Part shown: positions 44,872 to 55,283 of the stretch, in pieces
Layout of the letters: each line of letters begins with the position of its first letter
How positions within the stretch are numbered: the stretch's first letter is position 1
From: JANQIO01 sp043513815
Lineage (GTDB): Bacteria > Pseudomonadota > Gammaproteobacteria > Pseudomonadales > Halieaceae
NCBI GenBank assembly: GCA_043513815.1
Contig: CP121313.1
Location: 2,108,001 to 2,172,000 of the forward strand
Direction of reading: 5' to 3'
DNA length: 64,000 bases
The notes under the pieces: generated by a model
What the model saw: the letters and a program-made list of their open reading frames with translations, nothing else
Databases searched by the model: none
What the model was told of the DNA's origin: nothing
Position numbers and translations under genes: made by a program

Positions 44872-45954
44872 TCATCGGCCCGCCTGCAGGCATCCTGTTT
44901 CCCAGAGTGTGAGCAAGAGTGCGCCATCGGCCCCGCCCCTGTCGGTCGCCACGCTGTTGCCCGCGCACAGGTCCTCCAGCAGCTCGAGGCCGGCGCTGCT
45001 GTCCAGGGCTACGCCGTTGGCATAAACCCGGACGCCGTTTGCCGCTACTCGCCAGGCCAGCCTGGCGGCCGGGTCCAGGCTCACCTGGTCCGGCAGCGGA
45101 GCTTCGCCCCAATCCGCGACTTCCGCCTGCGGCTCGGTGACCAGTTCACCGAACCAGTCGCCGTTGGTGGAAGCCTCATTCAGCATTTCCAGAAGCTGTT
45201 CGCGGGCCGCCGCCAGGGCGGTGTCGCTCAGCTCACCTGGCCGGCTGGCCTGCAGCGGCCTGGGGTCCTGATAAAGGCGTTCGCTGTCGACCGTGGGCAG
45301 GATATCGTCAACCCAGCGGGAAAGCATATCGCTGAGTCGGGGCGCGCGAAAACCGATGGAGTAGGTCATCCCGGCACCCACAGAGGTGCCCCAGTGGGCA
45401 AGCCCGGGGGGCACGTAAAGAATATCGCCGGGGTTGAGCAGGTAGGACGCCGTTTCCTCGAACTCTGCGAGGATACGCAGCTGCGGGTTGTCACGCAGGT
45501 CGGTACTGCTGTCGCAGTGCTGGCCGAGCTGCCAGCGCCGTTGCCCCATGCCCTGGACCAGGAAAACATCGTAGTTGTCGTAGTGGGGCCCGACGCCACC
45601 GCCGTCGCTGGCGTAGCTCACCATGACGTCGTCCAGCCGCCAGTTGGGCAGGAAACTGACCCAGTCTCGCAACGCCGCCACGGCCGGCACGTAGTGGTCG
45701 ACCCGTTGTACCAGCAGTGTCCAGGGAGCGTCGCCGTCGAAGCTGTTGTCGCGCAGTGGTCCCGAGTCCTGGGTCCAGTCGTCGTCGCGGTGTCGCACCA
45801 GGCGCGCCTCGACGCCCGGTTCCAGGGCCAGGCCAGCCAGTTCTTCCGGGGCCAGGGGGTTGTGGAATTCGGTAGCGGCGCGAATCAGCAGCGGCTGCTG
45901 CTGCCAGTACTCCTGCAGGAAGCGGGTGCTGTCGAGGGTCGTGCCGGGAATCAA
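44872..45954 (-). CDS. roxA: JmjC-type cupin, ribosomal protein uL16 arginine hydroxylase family
   Basis: 360 residues. The JmjC cupin core holds the Fe(II) HxD pair in GPHYDNYDVFLVQG and the second His region in GDILYVPPGLAHWG. The C-terminal winged helix-like part is typical of RoxA/YcfD, a 2-oxoglutarate oxygenase that hydroxylates an Arg of ribosomal protein uL16. It lies just downstream of purB, overlapping its stop codon by four bases, an arrangement common in gammaproteobacteria. Confidence 0.88.
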   Translation of the reverse strand: MIPGTTLDSTRFLQEYWQQQPLLIRAATEFHNPLAPEELAGLALEPGVEARLVRHRDDDWTQDSGPLRDNSFDGDAPWTLLVQRVDHYVPAVAALRDWVSFLPNWRLDDVMVSYASDGGGVGPHYDNYDVFLVQGMGQRRWQLGQHCDSSTDLRDNPQLRILAEFEETASYLLNPGDILYVPPGLAHWGTSVGAGMTYSIGFRAPRLSDMLSRWVDDILPTVDSERLYQDPRPLQASRPGELSDTALAAAREQLLEMLNEASTNGDWFGELVTEPQAEVADWGEAPLPDQVSLDPAARLAWRVAANGVRVYANGVALDSSAGLELLEDLCAGNSVATDRGGADGALLLTLWETGCLQAGR

Positions 45955-47318
45955 ACCTTGCGGGCCTGCTCCGCAGCGTTGCCTGTGTAGGTGGCCGGTG
46001 TCAGAGCCAGCAACTCGTCCCGCGCCGCCGCCGGCAACTCCAGACTCTCGACGAAGGTTTGCATACTGTCGTGGGTGATGGCCTGGCCGCGGGTGAGCTC
46101 CTTGAGCTTCTCGTAGGGCTTCTCGATGCCGTAGCGGCGCATAACGGTTTGTACGGCCTCGGCCAGCACTTCCCAGCTGGCGTCGAGATCCGCTGCCAGG
46201 CGGGACGCGTCCAGTTCCAGCTTGCCGATGCCCTTCAGTGCACTCTGGAAGGCAATCAGGCTGTAGCCAAAGCCGACACCCATGTTGCGCAACACTGTGG
46301 AATCGGTAAGGTCGCGCTGCCAGCGTGAAATCGGCAGCTTGGCTGCCATATGGGCGAATACCGCGTTGGCCATGCCGAGGTTGCCCTCGGCATTCTCAAA
46401 ATCAATCGGGTTGACCTTGTGGGGCATGGTCGAGGATCCCACTTCGCCGGCAACGGTTTTCTGCTTGAAGTATCCAAGCGAGATGTAGGACCAGATATCG
46501 CGGCACAGGTCGATCAGCACGGTGTTCAGTCGCGCCTGGGTGTCGAACAGTTCGGCGATGTAGTCATGGGGTTCAATCTGGGTGGTATAGGCGTTCCAGG
46601 TCAGTCCCAGGCCGGTGATAAAACTGCTGGCGTGAGCCTCCCAGTCGACATCCGGGTAGGCACTCAGGTGGGCATTGTAGTTGCCCACGGCGCCATTGAT
46701 CTTGCCCAGGAATTCCTGCTGCTCGAGTATTGCCAGCTGCCGTTCCAGGCGCGCCACCACGTTGGCCAACTCCTTGCCCATGGTGGTGGGACTGGCGGTC
46801 TGGCCGTGGGTGCGTGACAGCATCGGAATGTCAGCGTGGGTGTGGGCCAGTGTTCGCAGGGCCGTCACCAACTCGCGCACGCCGGGCAGCAGGCAGTCCC
46901 GCAGGCCGTCGCGCAGCATCAGCGCATGGGACAGGTTGTTGATGTCCTCTGACGTGCATGCAAAGTGCACAAACTCCGAGACCGCCTCAAGCTCCAGGTC
47001 GCCGGCGAACTGCTCCTTGATGTAGTACTCCACCGCCTTGACGTCGTGGTTGGTGGTGGCCTCGATGGCCTTGATGCGTGCAGCTGCCTGCAGGTCGAAG
47101 TCGCTGGCAATGGCGGCGAGCTTTGCCGCCGCGGCTGCGGACAGGGCGGGCACTTCAGGTATGCCGGGATGATCTGCCAGCGCCTGCAGCCACTGCACTT
47201 CCACCAGCAGCCTACGCTGCATCAGGCCAAACTCGCTGAATACGGAGCGCAGGGCCTCGGTCTTGCCGGCGTAGCGGCCATCAATCGGGGAAACGGCGGT
47301 GAGGGACGACAGGTCCAT
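45951..47318 (-). CDS. purB: Adenylosuccinate lyase
   Basis: 455 residues, full length. The fumarase/aspartase-superfamily signature GSSTMPHKVNPIDFE is intact, as are the SRTHGQTASPTTMGKE and FACTSEDINN regions with catalytic His and Ser. It cleaves SAICAR and adenylosuccinate in purine synthesis. The upstream neighbour is hflD, 63 bases away. Confidence 0.96.
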   Translation of the reverse strand: MDLSSLTAVSPIDGRYAGKTEALRSVFSEFGLMQRRLLVEVQWLQALADHPGIPEVPALSAAAAAKLAAIASDFDLQAAARIKAIEATTNHDVKAVEYYIKEQFAGDLELEAVSEFVHFACTSEDINNLSHALMLRDGLRDCLLPGVRELVTALRTLAHTHADIPMLSRTHGQTASPTTMGKELANVVARLERQLAILEQQEFLGKINGAVGNYNAHLSAYPDVDWEAHASSFITGLGLTWNAYTTQIEPHDYIAELFDTQARLNTVLIDLCRDIWSYISLGYFKQKTVAGEVGSSTMPHKVNPIDFENAEGNLGMANAVFAHMAAKLPISRWQRDLTDSTVLRNMGVGFGYSLIAFQSALKGIGKLELDASRLAADLDASWEVLAEAVQTVMRRYGIEKPYEKLKELTRGQAITHDSMQTFVESLELPAAARDELLALTPATYTGNAAEQARKV

Positions 47319-47381
47319 CGAAAGTCCTTGTAGCTGTGGGATTCCAGGGGCGCCGGCCAGCGGCGCGAGACAATCGGGATT

Positions 47382-48011
47382 TTACACTGAACCCAGTTGT
47401 CGCGACAGGTTATGGGCGACCTGCAGCAGGCGGCGGCGCTGGGTGAGCAGTCGCCAGCGGCGGCCCCCGAGCTGACGCCACAACACCGCCGAGCGGATGC
47501 CGGCCAGCAGCAGCGCACGGATCAGGTCGGCATTGGCCGGGTCCTGGAGTTGCTGGGCGCTGCCGGTCACCTTGATGCGGTAGCGGAACGTGCTGATGGT
47601 GTCCTGGTAAATGCCGGACAGGCTATGGCAGATTTCATTTGTATGGTTGCTGAAGTGCTCGGCGCGAAACTGGGTGTGTTGTAGCCGTGAGCGCATCACT
47701 TCTGACATTTCCGGGTTGGCGGCAAACTGCCGTTCCAGGTGCAACATGCCGAACACATAGCGCATCATGTCGCGGCCGTCAGGCTGGTCACGACTGGCGA
47801 GCAGGGCGGCGAGGTTGTGCAGGCCCAGCTTCATGTTGCTGACGCCACCAAAAACGTCTTCGACGCTTTCGGCATCGAACTTGAACAGGCTCGAGACCAT
47901 CGGTGTCAGGAACTCTTCAGGGTAGCTTCCGGTCCGGGAAATCTGGTCGACCAGGCGCGCGACCTGTACCACGCCGGCCAGGGCCAGGACCTGGTCTTCA
48001 AGCTGCTTCAT
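47382..48011 (-). CDS. hflD: High frequency lysogenization protein HflD
   Basis: 209 residues from the ATG at 48011 (MKQLEDQVLALAGV). All-helical HflD family with YVFGMLHLERQF and LIRALLLAGIRSAVLWRQLGG, peripherally membrane associated. The ATG overlaps the mnmA stop by four bases, the standard mnmA-hflD-purB arrangement. Confidence 0.92.
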   Translation of the reverse strand: MKQLEDQVLALAGVVQVARLVDQISRTGSYPEEFLTPMVSSLFKFDAESVEDVFGGVSNMKLGLHNLAALLASRDQPDGRDMMRYVFGMLHLERQFAANPEMSEVMRSRLQHTQFRAEHFSNHTNEICHSLSGIYQDTISTFRYRIKVTGSAQQLQDPANADLIRALLLAGIRSAVLWRQLGGRRWRLLTQRRRLLQVAHNLSRQLGSV

Positions 48012-49099
48012 ACGGCGCCCTCGATGACACCGCCACCCAGGCAAGTTTCACCGTCGTAAAACACCACCGACTGTCCGGGCGTGATCGCCCGCTGGGGCGC
48101 ATCGAATTCGGCACAGTAGCCGGCGCCTGAACGGCTTAGCGTGCAGGGTTGGTCCGGCTGGCGGTAGCGGGTCTTGGCGTGGCAGCGCAGTGGCAGCTCG
48201 GGCGCTTCGCCAGCTACCCAGTATATGTCGCCAGTGACCAGCGAAGACTTCAGCAGGGCGGGGTGGTCGTGGCCCTGGGCGACCAGCAGGCGGTTCTGGG
48301 CCAGGTCCTTGTCCACCACATACCAGGGGTCGTGGCTGTGGCCCGACAGGCCGCCGATCCCCAGTCCCTGGCGTTGACCGATGGTGTGGTACATCAATCC
48401 GGCGTGTTCACCGAGTTGATTGCCTTCCAGGTCGAAAATGTCCCCCGGCTGTGCCGGCAGATACTGCTGCAGGAAGTCCTTGAAGCGGCGTTCGCCGATA
48501 AAGCAAATGCCGGTGCTGTCTTTCTTGTCATGAGTTTCCAGTCCATGGGCACGAGCCAGCTCCCGCACCTCGGATTTCTCGATTTCACCCACCGGGAACA
48601 GGGTGCGTGCCAGCTCCTCATGACCCACTGCGTGCAGGAAATAGCTCTGGTCCTTACCGGGGTCCAGACCCTTCAGAAGTGTGGCGCGACCATCGCTGTC
48701 GCCGCGACGGGCATAGTGTCCGGTGGCAATCAGGTCGGCTCCCAGCATCAGCGCGTATTCGAGGAACGCCTTGAACTTGATCTCGCGGTTACAGAGAATG
48801 TCAGGGTTGGGGGTCCTGCCGGCCTGGTATTCGGCAAGGAAGTGCTCGAAAACATTGTCCCAGTATTCAGCGGCAAAGTTGGCGCCGTGAAGCGTTATGC
48901 CCAGCCGATCGGCTACTGCCTGGGCATCGGCATAGTCCTCTTTGGCGGTGCAGTACTGCGTGCCGTCATCTTCGTCCCAGTTCTTCATGAACAGGCCTTC
49001 CACGCGGTAGCCCTGCTCCTTCAGTAACAGGGCAGAGACGGAGGAGTCGACACCACCGGACATGCCGACAATGACTTTTTTCTCAGAGGTCATGGTCAT
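48008..49099 (-). CDS. mnmA: tRNA 2-thiouridylase MnmA
   Basis: About 363 residues. PP-loop GMSGGVDSS for ATP, the catalytic cysteine in PDILCNREIKF and the second in STGICFIGERRF are all present. Also the C-terminal beta-barrel GQSVVFYDGETCLGGGVI. It thiolates U34 of Lys, Glu and Gln tRNAs. Start choice among ATG 49099, ATG 49093 or TTG 49102 is uncertain; none has a clear ribosome site. Confidence 0.95.
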   Translation of the reverse strand: MTMTSEKKVIVGMSGGVDSSVSALLLKEQGYRVEGLFMKNWDEDDGTQYCTAKEDYADAQAVADRLGITLHGANFAAEYWDNVFEHFLAEYQAGRTPNPDILCNREIKFKAFLEYALMLGADLIATGHYARRGDSDGRATLLKGLDPGKDQSYFLHAVGHEELARTLFPVGEIEKSEVRELARAHGLETHDKKDSTGICFIGERRFKDFLQQYLPAQPGDIFDLEGNQLGEHAGLMYHTIGQRQGLGIGGLSGHSHDPWYVVDKDLAQNRLLVAQGHDHPALLKSSLVTGDIYWVAGEAPELPLRCHAKTRYRQPDQPCTLSRSGAGYCAEFDAPQRAITPGQSVVFYDGETCLGGGVIEGAV

Positions 49100-49110
49100 C
49101 AACTGTGCAG

Positions 49111-49572
49111 TTATTGAATACAGGACACCAGATCCAGCGGCCAGCGGCGGCCAGCCAGGTACAGTTTCACGCTGGCCATGACCAGCGGGCTGCGCATTCT
49201 ACCAGACTCGGCGCGCATTTCTGCGGGCGTCAGCCACAGGGTACGCAGTATTTCTTTGTCCAGTGTCGGGTTGGGGAGTTCCGCGACCAGTCGCGCACAG
49301 AATGTGGTGCGCAGATAGGTGACACCGTTAGCGGGCGAGGTGTACTGGGAGATGCCCAGCAGTGCTTCCAGTTCTACCTCGCAGCCGGTTTCTTCGCGGG
49401 TCTCCCGCCGTGCCGCGTCGAACAAGGATTCGCCAGGCTCCAGATGGCCGGCGGGCTGGTTGAGGACGATACCTTCGTCTGCGGTTTCCTCGACCAACAG
49501 AAAGCGCCCCTGCCGTTCTACCACTGTGGCTACGGTCACGTGGGCATGCCATTGCTCGCGGTCAGTGCTCAC
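49111..49572 (-). CDS. Nudix hydrolase (NudJ-like)
   Basis: 153 residues. The Nudix box spans GHLEPGESLFDAARRETREE followed by TGCEVE, all catalytic residues present. WHAHVTVATVVERQGRFLLV at the N-terminus and position between rluE and mnmA fit NudJ, a phosphatase of HMP-PP and other pyrophosphates. It overlaps rluE by four bases. Confidence 0.88.
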   Translation of the reverse strand: MSTDREQWHAHVTVATVVERQGRFLLVEETADEGIVLNQPAGHLEPGESLFDAARRETREETGCEVELEALLGISQYTSPANGVTYLRTTFCARLVAELPNPTLDKEILRTLWLTPAEMRAESGRMRSPLVMASVKLYLAGRRWPLDLVSCIQ

Positions 49573-50135
49573 GGGGCGCGTTTCCCGGCCGGCAGGTGGA
49601 CCCGCACTACTCGGTGCTCGCCCGGCAGGAGCTTATCCAGGGTCCACCTGCCCACCTCCATCCTGACCAGCCGCAGGGTAGGGTAGCCAGCGGCAGCCGT
49701 CATCCGTCTTACCTGGCGGTTACGGCCCTCGGTAATCTTCAGTTCCAGCCAGCTGGTAACGTCGTTATTGCGCTGGCGAATGGGCGGCTGTCGCTGCCAC
49801 AGTGCCGGCGCTGGCACCCTGGCCGCCCTGGCCGGTCGCGTTATTCCGTCTTTCAACTTCACGCCCCGGCGTAGGGCGGCCAGGGCCTGTTCGTCGATCT
49901 CGCCGTCCAGCTGGGCCAGGTAGGTCTTCCAGGTGCGGCTGCGGGGATTGGCAATCTGCTGCTGCAGGCGGCCGTCATCGGTCAGTATCAGCAGCCCTTC
50001 GGAATCGTAGTCGAGGCGGCCGGCGGCACGAAATCCGGGCAGATCGAGATAGTCCGCCAGCGTGGCGCGGCCTTCGCTGTCGGTGAACTGGGACAGCACC
50101 TGGAAGGGCTTGTTGAACAGCACAATGTCTGCCAC
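49569..50135 (-). CDS. rluE: Ribosomal large subunit pseudouridine synthase RluE
   Basis: 188 residues from a GTG at 50135 with AGGAG about 11 bases upstream; the open frame continues upstream without similarity. RsuA/RluE family: catalytic Asp in GRLDYDSEGLLILTDDG, also PRSRTWKTYLAQ and GRNRQVRRMTAA. No S4 domain, which fits RluE (modifies 23S U2457). Divergent from icd. Confidence 0.9.
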   Translation of the reverse strand: MADIVLFNKPFQVLSQFTDSEGRATLADYLDLPGFRAAGRLDYDSEGLLILTDDGRLQQQIANPRSRTWKTYLAQLDGEIDEQALAALRRGVKLKDGITRPARAARVPAPALWQRQPPIRQRNNDVTSWLELKITEGRNRQVRRMTAAAGYPTLRLVRMEVGRWTLDKLLPGEHRVVRVHLPAGKRAP

Positions 50136-50200
50136 GACTATTCCAACTCCTTGTAGGAAATACCCTCCGGCGGGAAACTCGCACCGACGCAGGGTTCTGG

Positions 50201-50209
50201 TGATATAAT
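50201..50209 (+). promoter_or_regulatory. Extended -10 promoter of icd
   Basis: TGATATAAT contains the TGn extension and a perfect TATAAT, 45 bases before the icd ATG. No -35 resembling TTGACA is present at the expected place, as is common with extended -10 promoters. Confidence 0.65.
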
Positions 50210-50254
50210 TCGCGCCGTTTTTGCACCCCGCAATAGAATCAACGGAGCATTTCA

Positions 50255-51508
<1,254 letters not shown>

Positions 51509-51530
51509 GCGGCTCTTCCCAGGACATCAC

Positions 51531-51607
51531 GAGTGTGGCGCCACATTCGAAACGGTCTCAGCGCGCTGAGCCCTGAGGGTATCGAATCTGGAACCACACT
51601 CGCGAAG
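51531..51607. repeat. Hairpin repeat unit 1 downstream of icd
   Basis: Nested inverted repeats: GAGTGTGG (51531-51538) with CCACACTC (51594-51601), ATTCGA (51545-51550) with TCGAAT (51582-51587), and a central palindrome CTCAGCGCGCTGAG (51557-51570). It shares the core CGGTC.CAGC...GC.G.GCCCTGA.GGT with unit 2. Confidence 0.75.
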
Positions 51608-51651
51608 TCTTGCTCGGCGGGCACACTGTACTCGCTGCCGCGCACTGCGGG

Positions 51652-51750
51652 CATGGTGCTGCACCCGGAACGGTCGCAGCTGCGCGGCGCCCTGAAGGTT
51701 CCGGATACAGCACCACACCCACAGCGCGCTCTTTCTGAGTGGGCTCCCGC
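51652..51750. repeat. Hairpin repeat unit 2 downstream of icd
   Basis: Same architecture as unit 1 with different stem sequences: GGTGCTG (51655-51661) with CAGCACC (51708-51714), CCGGAAC (51665-51671) with GTTCCGG (51698-51704), and palindrome GCAGCTGC (51676-51683). A tail ACAGCGCGCT..TTCTG.GT.GGC is shared with unit 3. Confidence 0.75.
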
Positions 51751-51822
51751 AACGCCGCGCGTCTAGCCACGGCCTGAGTCGTGATTTAGAGCACCTCCAG
51801 GCCATTCTGGTCCGAACATCAA

Positions 51823-51921
51823 GAGTGTGGCACTGAATCCACTGGGGGCTCAGCACCGCTGGGCCCTGAAGGTTCCCGATAAAGTATTGCACCTACAGCG
51901 CGCTGCTTCTGCGTAGGCCCC
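51823..51921. repeat. Hairpin repeat unit 3 downstream of icd (degenerate)
   Basis: Starts GAGTGTGGC like unit 1 and continues GGGCCCTGAAGGTTCC.GATA and ACAGCGCGCT..TTCTG like unit 2. The central stem GCTCAGC-ACC-GCTGGGC remains, but the outer stems no longer pair well. Confidence 0.65.
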
Positions 51922-51964
51922 TGTCTATTGTTCATTAGTATTTACAAATCCTGTAGACAGGTCC

Positions 51965-51989
51965 GCCGAACAGGTCGGCTTTTTTCTTG
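51965..51989 (+). terminator. Probable Rho-independent terminator between icd and clpS
   Basis: GCCGA-ACAGG-TCGGC (51965-51979) followed by TTTTTTCTT. It lies 456 bases after the icd stop and beyond the three repeat units, so the repeats would be inside the icd transcript if this is its terminator. Confidence 0.65.
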
Positions 51990-52095
51990 TCTGATTCGTA
52001 TATACCCTTGGGCAATACGGCGCTATTTGCTTAATCCCTGTCAAGGGCTTGAGAAAAGCTGTCATCACCCACACTATGAAGCTTAGAGATTTGGG

Positions 52096-52101
52096 TATAC
52101 T
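52096..52101 (+). promoter_or_regulatory. Putative -10 box of clpS
   Basis: TATACT, 49 bases before the chosen clpS ATG. A good -35 was not found at 16-18 bases upstream. Confidence 0.4.
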
Positions 52102-52149
52102 GGCTCCATGGACACCATGTATGGCTGTAGTTTGGACATAGGTACGCGA

Positions 52150-52518
52150 ATGGTTTCCGACCACGTACTGACGCGCCTGAGCGGGGATGAGCCCGACCAG
52201 GGCGATGGCTATGGCGATGACAGCGGGCTTGCTGTCCAGGACGCCAAGCCAAAACTCAAGAAGCCGCCGCTATACAAGGTCATCCTGCTCAATGATGACT
52301 ACACGCCCATGGAATTCGTGGTTGAGGTGCTGGAGACTTTCTTCCGCATGAACCGCGAGCAGGCGACCCAGATCATGCTGACTGTGCATACCCAGGGCAA
52401 GGGTGTCTGCGGCATCTATACCCGGGATATCGCTGAAACCAAGATGAACCAGGTGAACCAGTATTCCCGGGATCACCAACACCCCCTGCTTTGTGAAGTT
52501 GAGGCTTCAGACGGCTAA
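52150..52518 (+). CDS. clpS: ATP-dependent Clp protease adaptor ClpS
   Basis: About 122 residues from the ATG at 52150, which has AGG 8 bases upstream; an ATG at 52108 is also in frame. The ClpS core is PPLYKVILLNDDYTPMEFVV followed by MLTVHTQGKGVCGIYTRDIAETK, including the N-degron-binding Asp/Asn and His residues. It delivers N-end rule substrates to ClpA, encoded 14 bases downstream. Confidence 0.94.
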   Translation: MVSDHVLTRLSGDEPDQGDGYGDDSGLAVQDAKPKLKKPPLYKVILLNDDYTPMEFVVEVLETFFRMNREQATQIMLTVHTQGKGVCGIYTRDIAETKMNQVNQYSRDHQHPLLCEVEASDG

Positions 52519-52532
52519 CGGAGTACCCATCG

Positions 52533-54819
52533 ATGTTGAATAAAGAGCTCGAAGCCACACTCAATGAAGCCTTCAGGGGCGCCCAGTCGAAACGCCATGA
52601 GTACATGACGGTGGAGCATCTGCTGCTGGCTTTGCTGGACAACGTGGATGCTGTCCGGGTGCTCAAGGCCTGTGGGGGCGACCTTGGCGGCCTGCGGGGT
52701 GAACTCACGGAGTTTGTCGATGCCACTACGCCGCTGATTCCTGAAGACGAGGACGACCGGGATACCCAACCCACACTGGGATTCCAGCGTGTCATCCAGC
52801 GGGCGGCATTTCACGTGCAGTCTTCTGGCAAGGCTGAGGTAACCGGCGCCAACGTGCTGGTGGCGATCTTTAGTGAGCAGGAGAGCCAGGCGGTCTACTT
52901 CCTGAAAATGCAGAACATCGCCCGGCTGGACGTGGTCAACTACATCACCCACGGCATTTCCAAGGTCTCCGATGGTGAAGACGATGGCGGTAACCCGGAG
53001 CGGATCGCGGACGACGAGGCGGCCATGGAAGAGGGCGAGGCCAATCCGCTGGACAGCTTTGCCACCAACCTCAACGAGGAAGCCGAAGAGGGCCGGATCG
53101 ATCCCCTGATCGGGCGCATGCAGGAGGTGGAGCGCGTTTCCCAGATTCTTTCCCGACGCCGCAAGAACAATCCGCTGCTGGTGGGTGAATCCGGTGTCGG
53201 CAAGACGGCCATTGCCGAGGGCCTGGCCAAGCTGATTGTCGACGGGGACGTGCCCGAAGTGCTCAAGGGCAACGTTGTGTACGCCCTGGATATGGGCTCC
53301 CTGCTGGCGGGCACCAAGTACCGTGGCGACTTTGAGAAACGCCTGAAGTCGCTGCTCGCCGAGCTCAAGAAGCGCGAAGGCGCGATTCTCTTCATTGACG
53401 AGATTCACACCATTATCGGGGCCGGTGCGGCCTCCGGTGGCGTCATGGATGCCTCCAACCTGCTAAAGCCAATGTTGGCCTCTGGCAAGCTGCGCTGCAT
53501 CGGGTCCACGACGTTTCAGGAATACCGCGGAATTTTCGACAAGGACCGCGCCCTCAGCCGCCGCTTCCAGAAGATCGACGTGCTTGAGCCTTCCGCCGAC
53601 GATACCTTCCAGATTCTCAAGGGCCTCAAGAGCCGCTTCGAGGAGCACCACGGCCTGCGTTACACCAATAAGGCCCTGAAGGCCGCGGCCGATCTGGCGG
53701 AGCGATATATCACCGACCGTTTCCTGCCCGACAAGGCCATCGATGTGATCGACGAGGCCGGTGCCTTCCAGCAGCTGCAGTCGCCCTCCAAGCGCAAGAA
53801 GGTGATTGGCGTCCACGATGTCGAGGCCGTCATCGCCAAGATCGCACGTATCCCGCCAAAGTCAGTCAGTGCTTCGGATAAAGAAGCCTTGCAGAAGCTG
53901 GACAGCAACCTGCAGATGGCGGTATTTGGCCAGGACCAGGCGATCAGCAGCCTTTCCACTGCGATCAAGCTGGCCCGCGCGGGCCTCAAGCCCAACGAAA
54001 AACCGATTGGCTCATTCCTGTTTGCCGGCCCCACCGGCGTCGGCAAGACCGAAGTTAGCCGTCAGCTTGCCCGGGCTCTCGGTGTGGAACTGGTGCGGTT
54101 CGATATGTCCGAATACATGGAGCGGCACACGGTGTCGCGCCTGATCGGTGCTCCCCCCGGGCTATGTGGGCTATGACCAGGGTGGATTATTGACCGACGC
54201 GGTCACCAAGCACCCCCATTCGGTGGTGTTGCTCGATGAAATCGAGAAGGCGCACCCGGAGGTCTTTAATCTGCTGTTGCAGGTGATGGATCACGGCTCC
54301 CTGACCGACAACAACGGCCGCCGGGCGGACTTCCGTAATGTCATCCTGGTAATGACGACTAATGCCGGCGCCGAGAGTATCAGCCGCCGCACGATCGGTT
54401 TCACTCACCAGGATCACAGCACCGACGGTATGGAAGCCATCAACCGGATGTTTACCCCGGAATTCCGCAACCGGCTGGACGCCATCATTCAGTTCGAGCC
54501 GCTCAAGCCGGATGTGATCATGACGGTGGTCGACAAGTTCCTGACGGAGCTTCAGCTGCAGCTCGACGAGAAGCGGGTGCTGTTGAACGTGGACGAACGT
54601 GCTCGCCACTGGCTGGTAGAGCGTGGCTATGATGTCACCATGGGGGCGCGGCCGATGGCGCGGGTCATCCAGGAAAACATCAAGAAACCACTGGCGGAGA
54701 TGGTGCTGTTCGGCGACCTTTCCTCCGGTGGCGGCACCGCCCACGTCAGCTACGATGAAGCCACCGACAGCCTGGTGGTGGAAGCGGAAGTCGAAGAGAA
54801 AGAACCCGCCGAGGCTTGA
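52533..54819 (+). pseudogene. clpA: ClpA, ATPase subunit of ClpAP, interrupted by a +1 frameshift
   Basis: Two frames (52533-54176 and 54148-54819) join into a full-length ClpA of about 761 residues (E. coli 758). The N-domain and first AAA module (GESGVGKTAIAEGLAK; LFIDEIHTIIGAG) are in the first frame, along with the second Walker A (FAGPTGVGKTEVSR). The reading is lost at RLIGAPPG, where GYVGYDQGG should follow. A run of six C at 54153-54158 is one base longer than needed. The second frame carries the rest of module 2 and the normal C-terminus. Homopolymer slippage, real or technical, explains it. Confidence 0.9.
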
Positions 54820-54836
54820 GCCGGGACGAGCTGAAA

Positions 54837-54862
54837 GGGCGCCCGATGGCGCCCTTTTTTTT
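54837..54862 (+). terminator. Rho-independent terminator of clpSA
   Basis: GGGCGCC-CGAT-GGCGCCC (54837-54854) followed by eight T. It lies 17 bases after the clpA stop. Confidence 0.95.
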
Positions 54863-54910
54863 GCCTACCGTATTGCTGTTGTTGTACCTGAGTACCGCGC
54901 TCCTGAATCC

Positions 54911-55029
54911 GCACGCGCGGCACCTTGGGCCTTTCCGGGACGCGCTAAAGGCATGACATCCCTGTCTCGCTCGACTGCGGCCGTCCTGGCCGCAGACGGT
55001 CCCTGAAAGGCCCAAGGCACCGCGCGTGC
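54911..55029 (-). repeat. Structured repeat copy A between clpA and infA
   Basis: Outer arms 54911-54941 and 54999-55029 are inverted repeats of 31 bases with few mismatches. Inside is an 8-bp hairpin CTGCGGCC/GGCCGCAG (54975-54982, 54988-54995) with a GTCCT loop (AGGAC on the minus strand). The conserved core on the minus strand reads GCGAGACAGGGATGTCATGC followed by CTTTAGCGCGTCC. Confidence 0.85.
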
Positions 55030-55113
55030 TCTGCGTGTAGAGCACCAACGTCAAGATCTCCGATCTTCCCCCGTAAGACTCCCCCATGTTCGAATCTCAC
55101 GCTGTACGAGGGT

Positions 55114-55225
55114 GTGAGCTGGGTCCAGGCCTCCCCGGACCGTCAACAGCCAGGACGGCTGTTGCCGAGCGAGACAGGGATGTCATGCTTTTAGCGTGTC
55201 CGGGGAGGCCTGGACCCAGTTCGCA
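55114..55225 (+). repeat. Structured repeat copy B between clpA and infA
   Basis: Outer stem CTGGGTCCAGGCCTCCCC.. (55119-55140) pairs perfectly over 22 bp with 55198-55219. The inner hairpin is CAACAGCC-AGGAC-GGCTGTTG (55144-55164). The core GCGAGACAGGGATGTCATGC then TTTTAGCGTGTCC is nearly identical to copy A, while both stems have different sequences that still pair. Confidence 0.85.
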
Positions 55226-55283
55226 CCCGCGCTACGGAGCTGTGCCAGGAGGTCGAAATGCAGATAGGAGTGTGAATAGAACC

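Noticed and set aside
44320..45990. 556-codon plus-strand open frame
   Set aside because: It is antisense to the GNAT and RoxA-like genes, whose motifs are clear. The product has no recognisable domain; long antisense frames are expected in high-GC DNA.
52533..54819. Programmed frameshift in clpA
   Set aside because: The tract is simply one C too long in a homopolymer, with no stimulatory structure evident and no known programmed shift in clpA; slippage or error is simpler.
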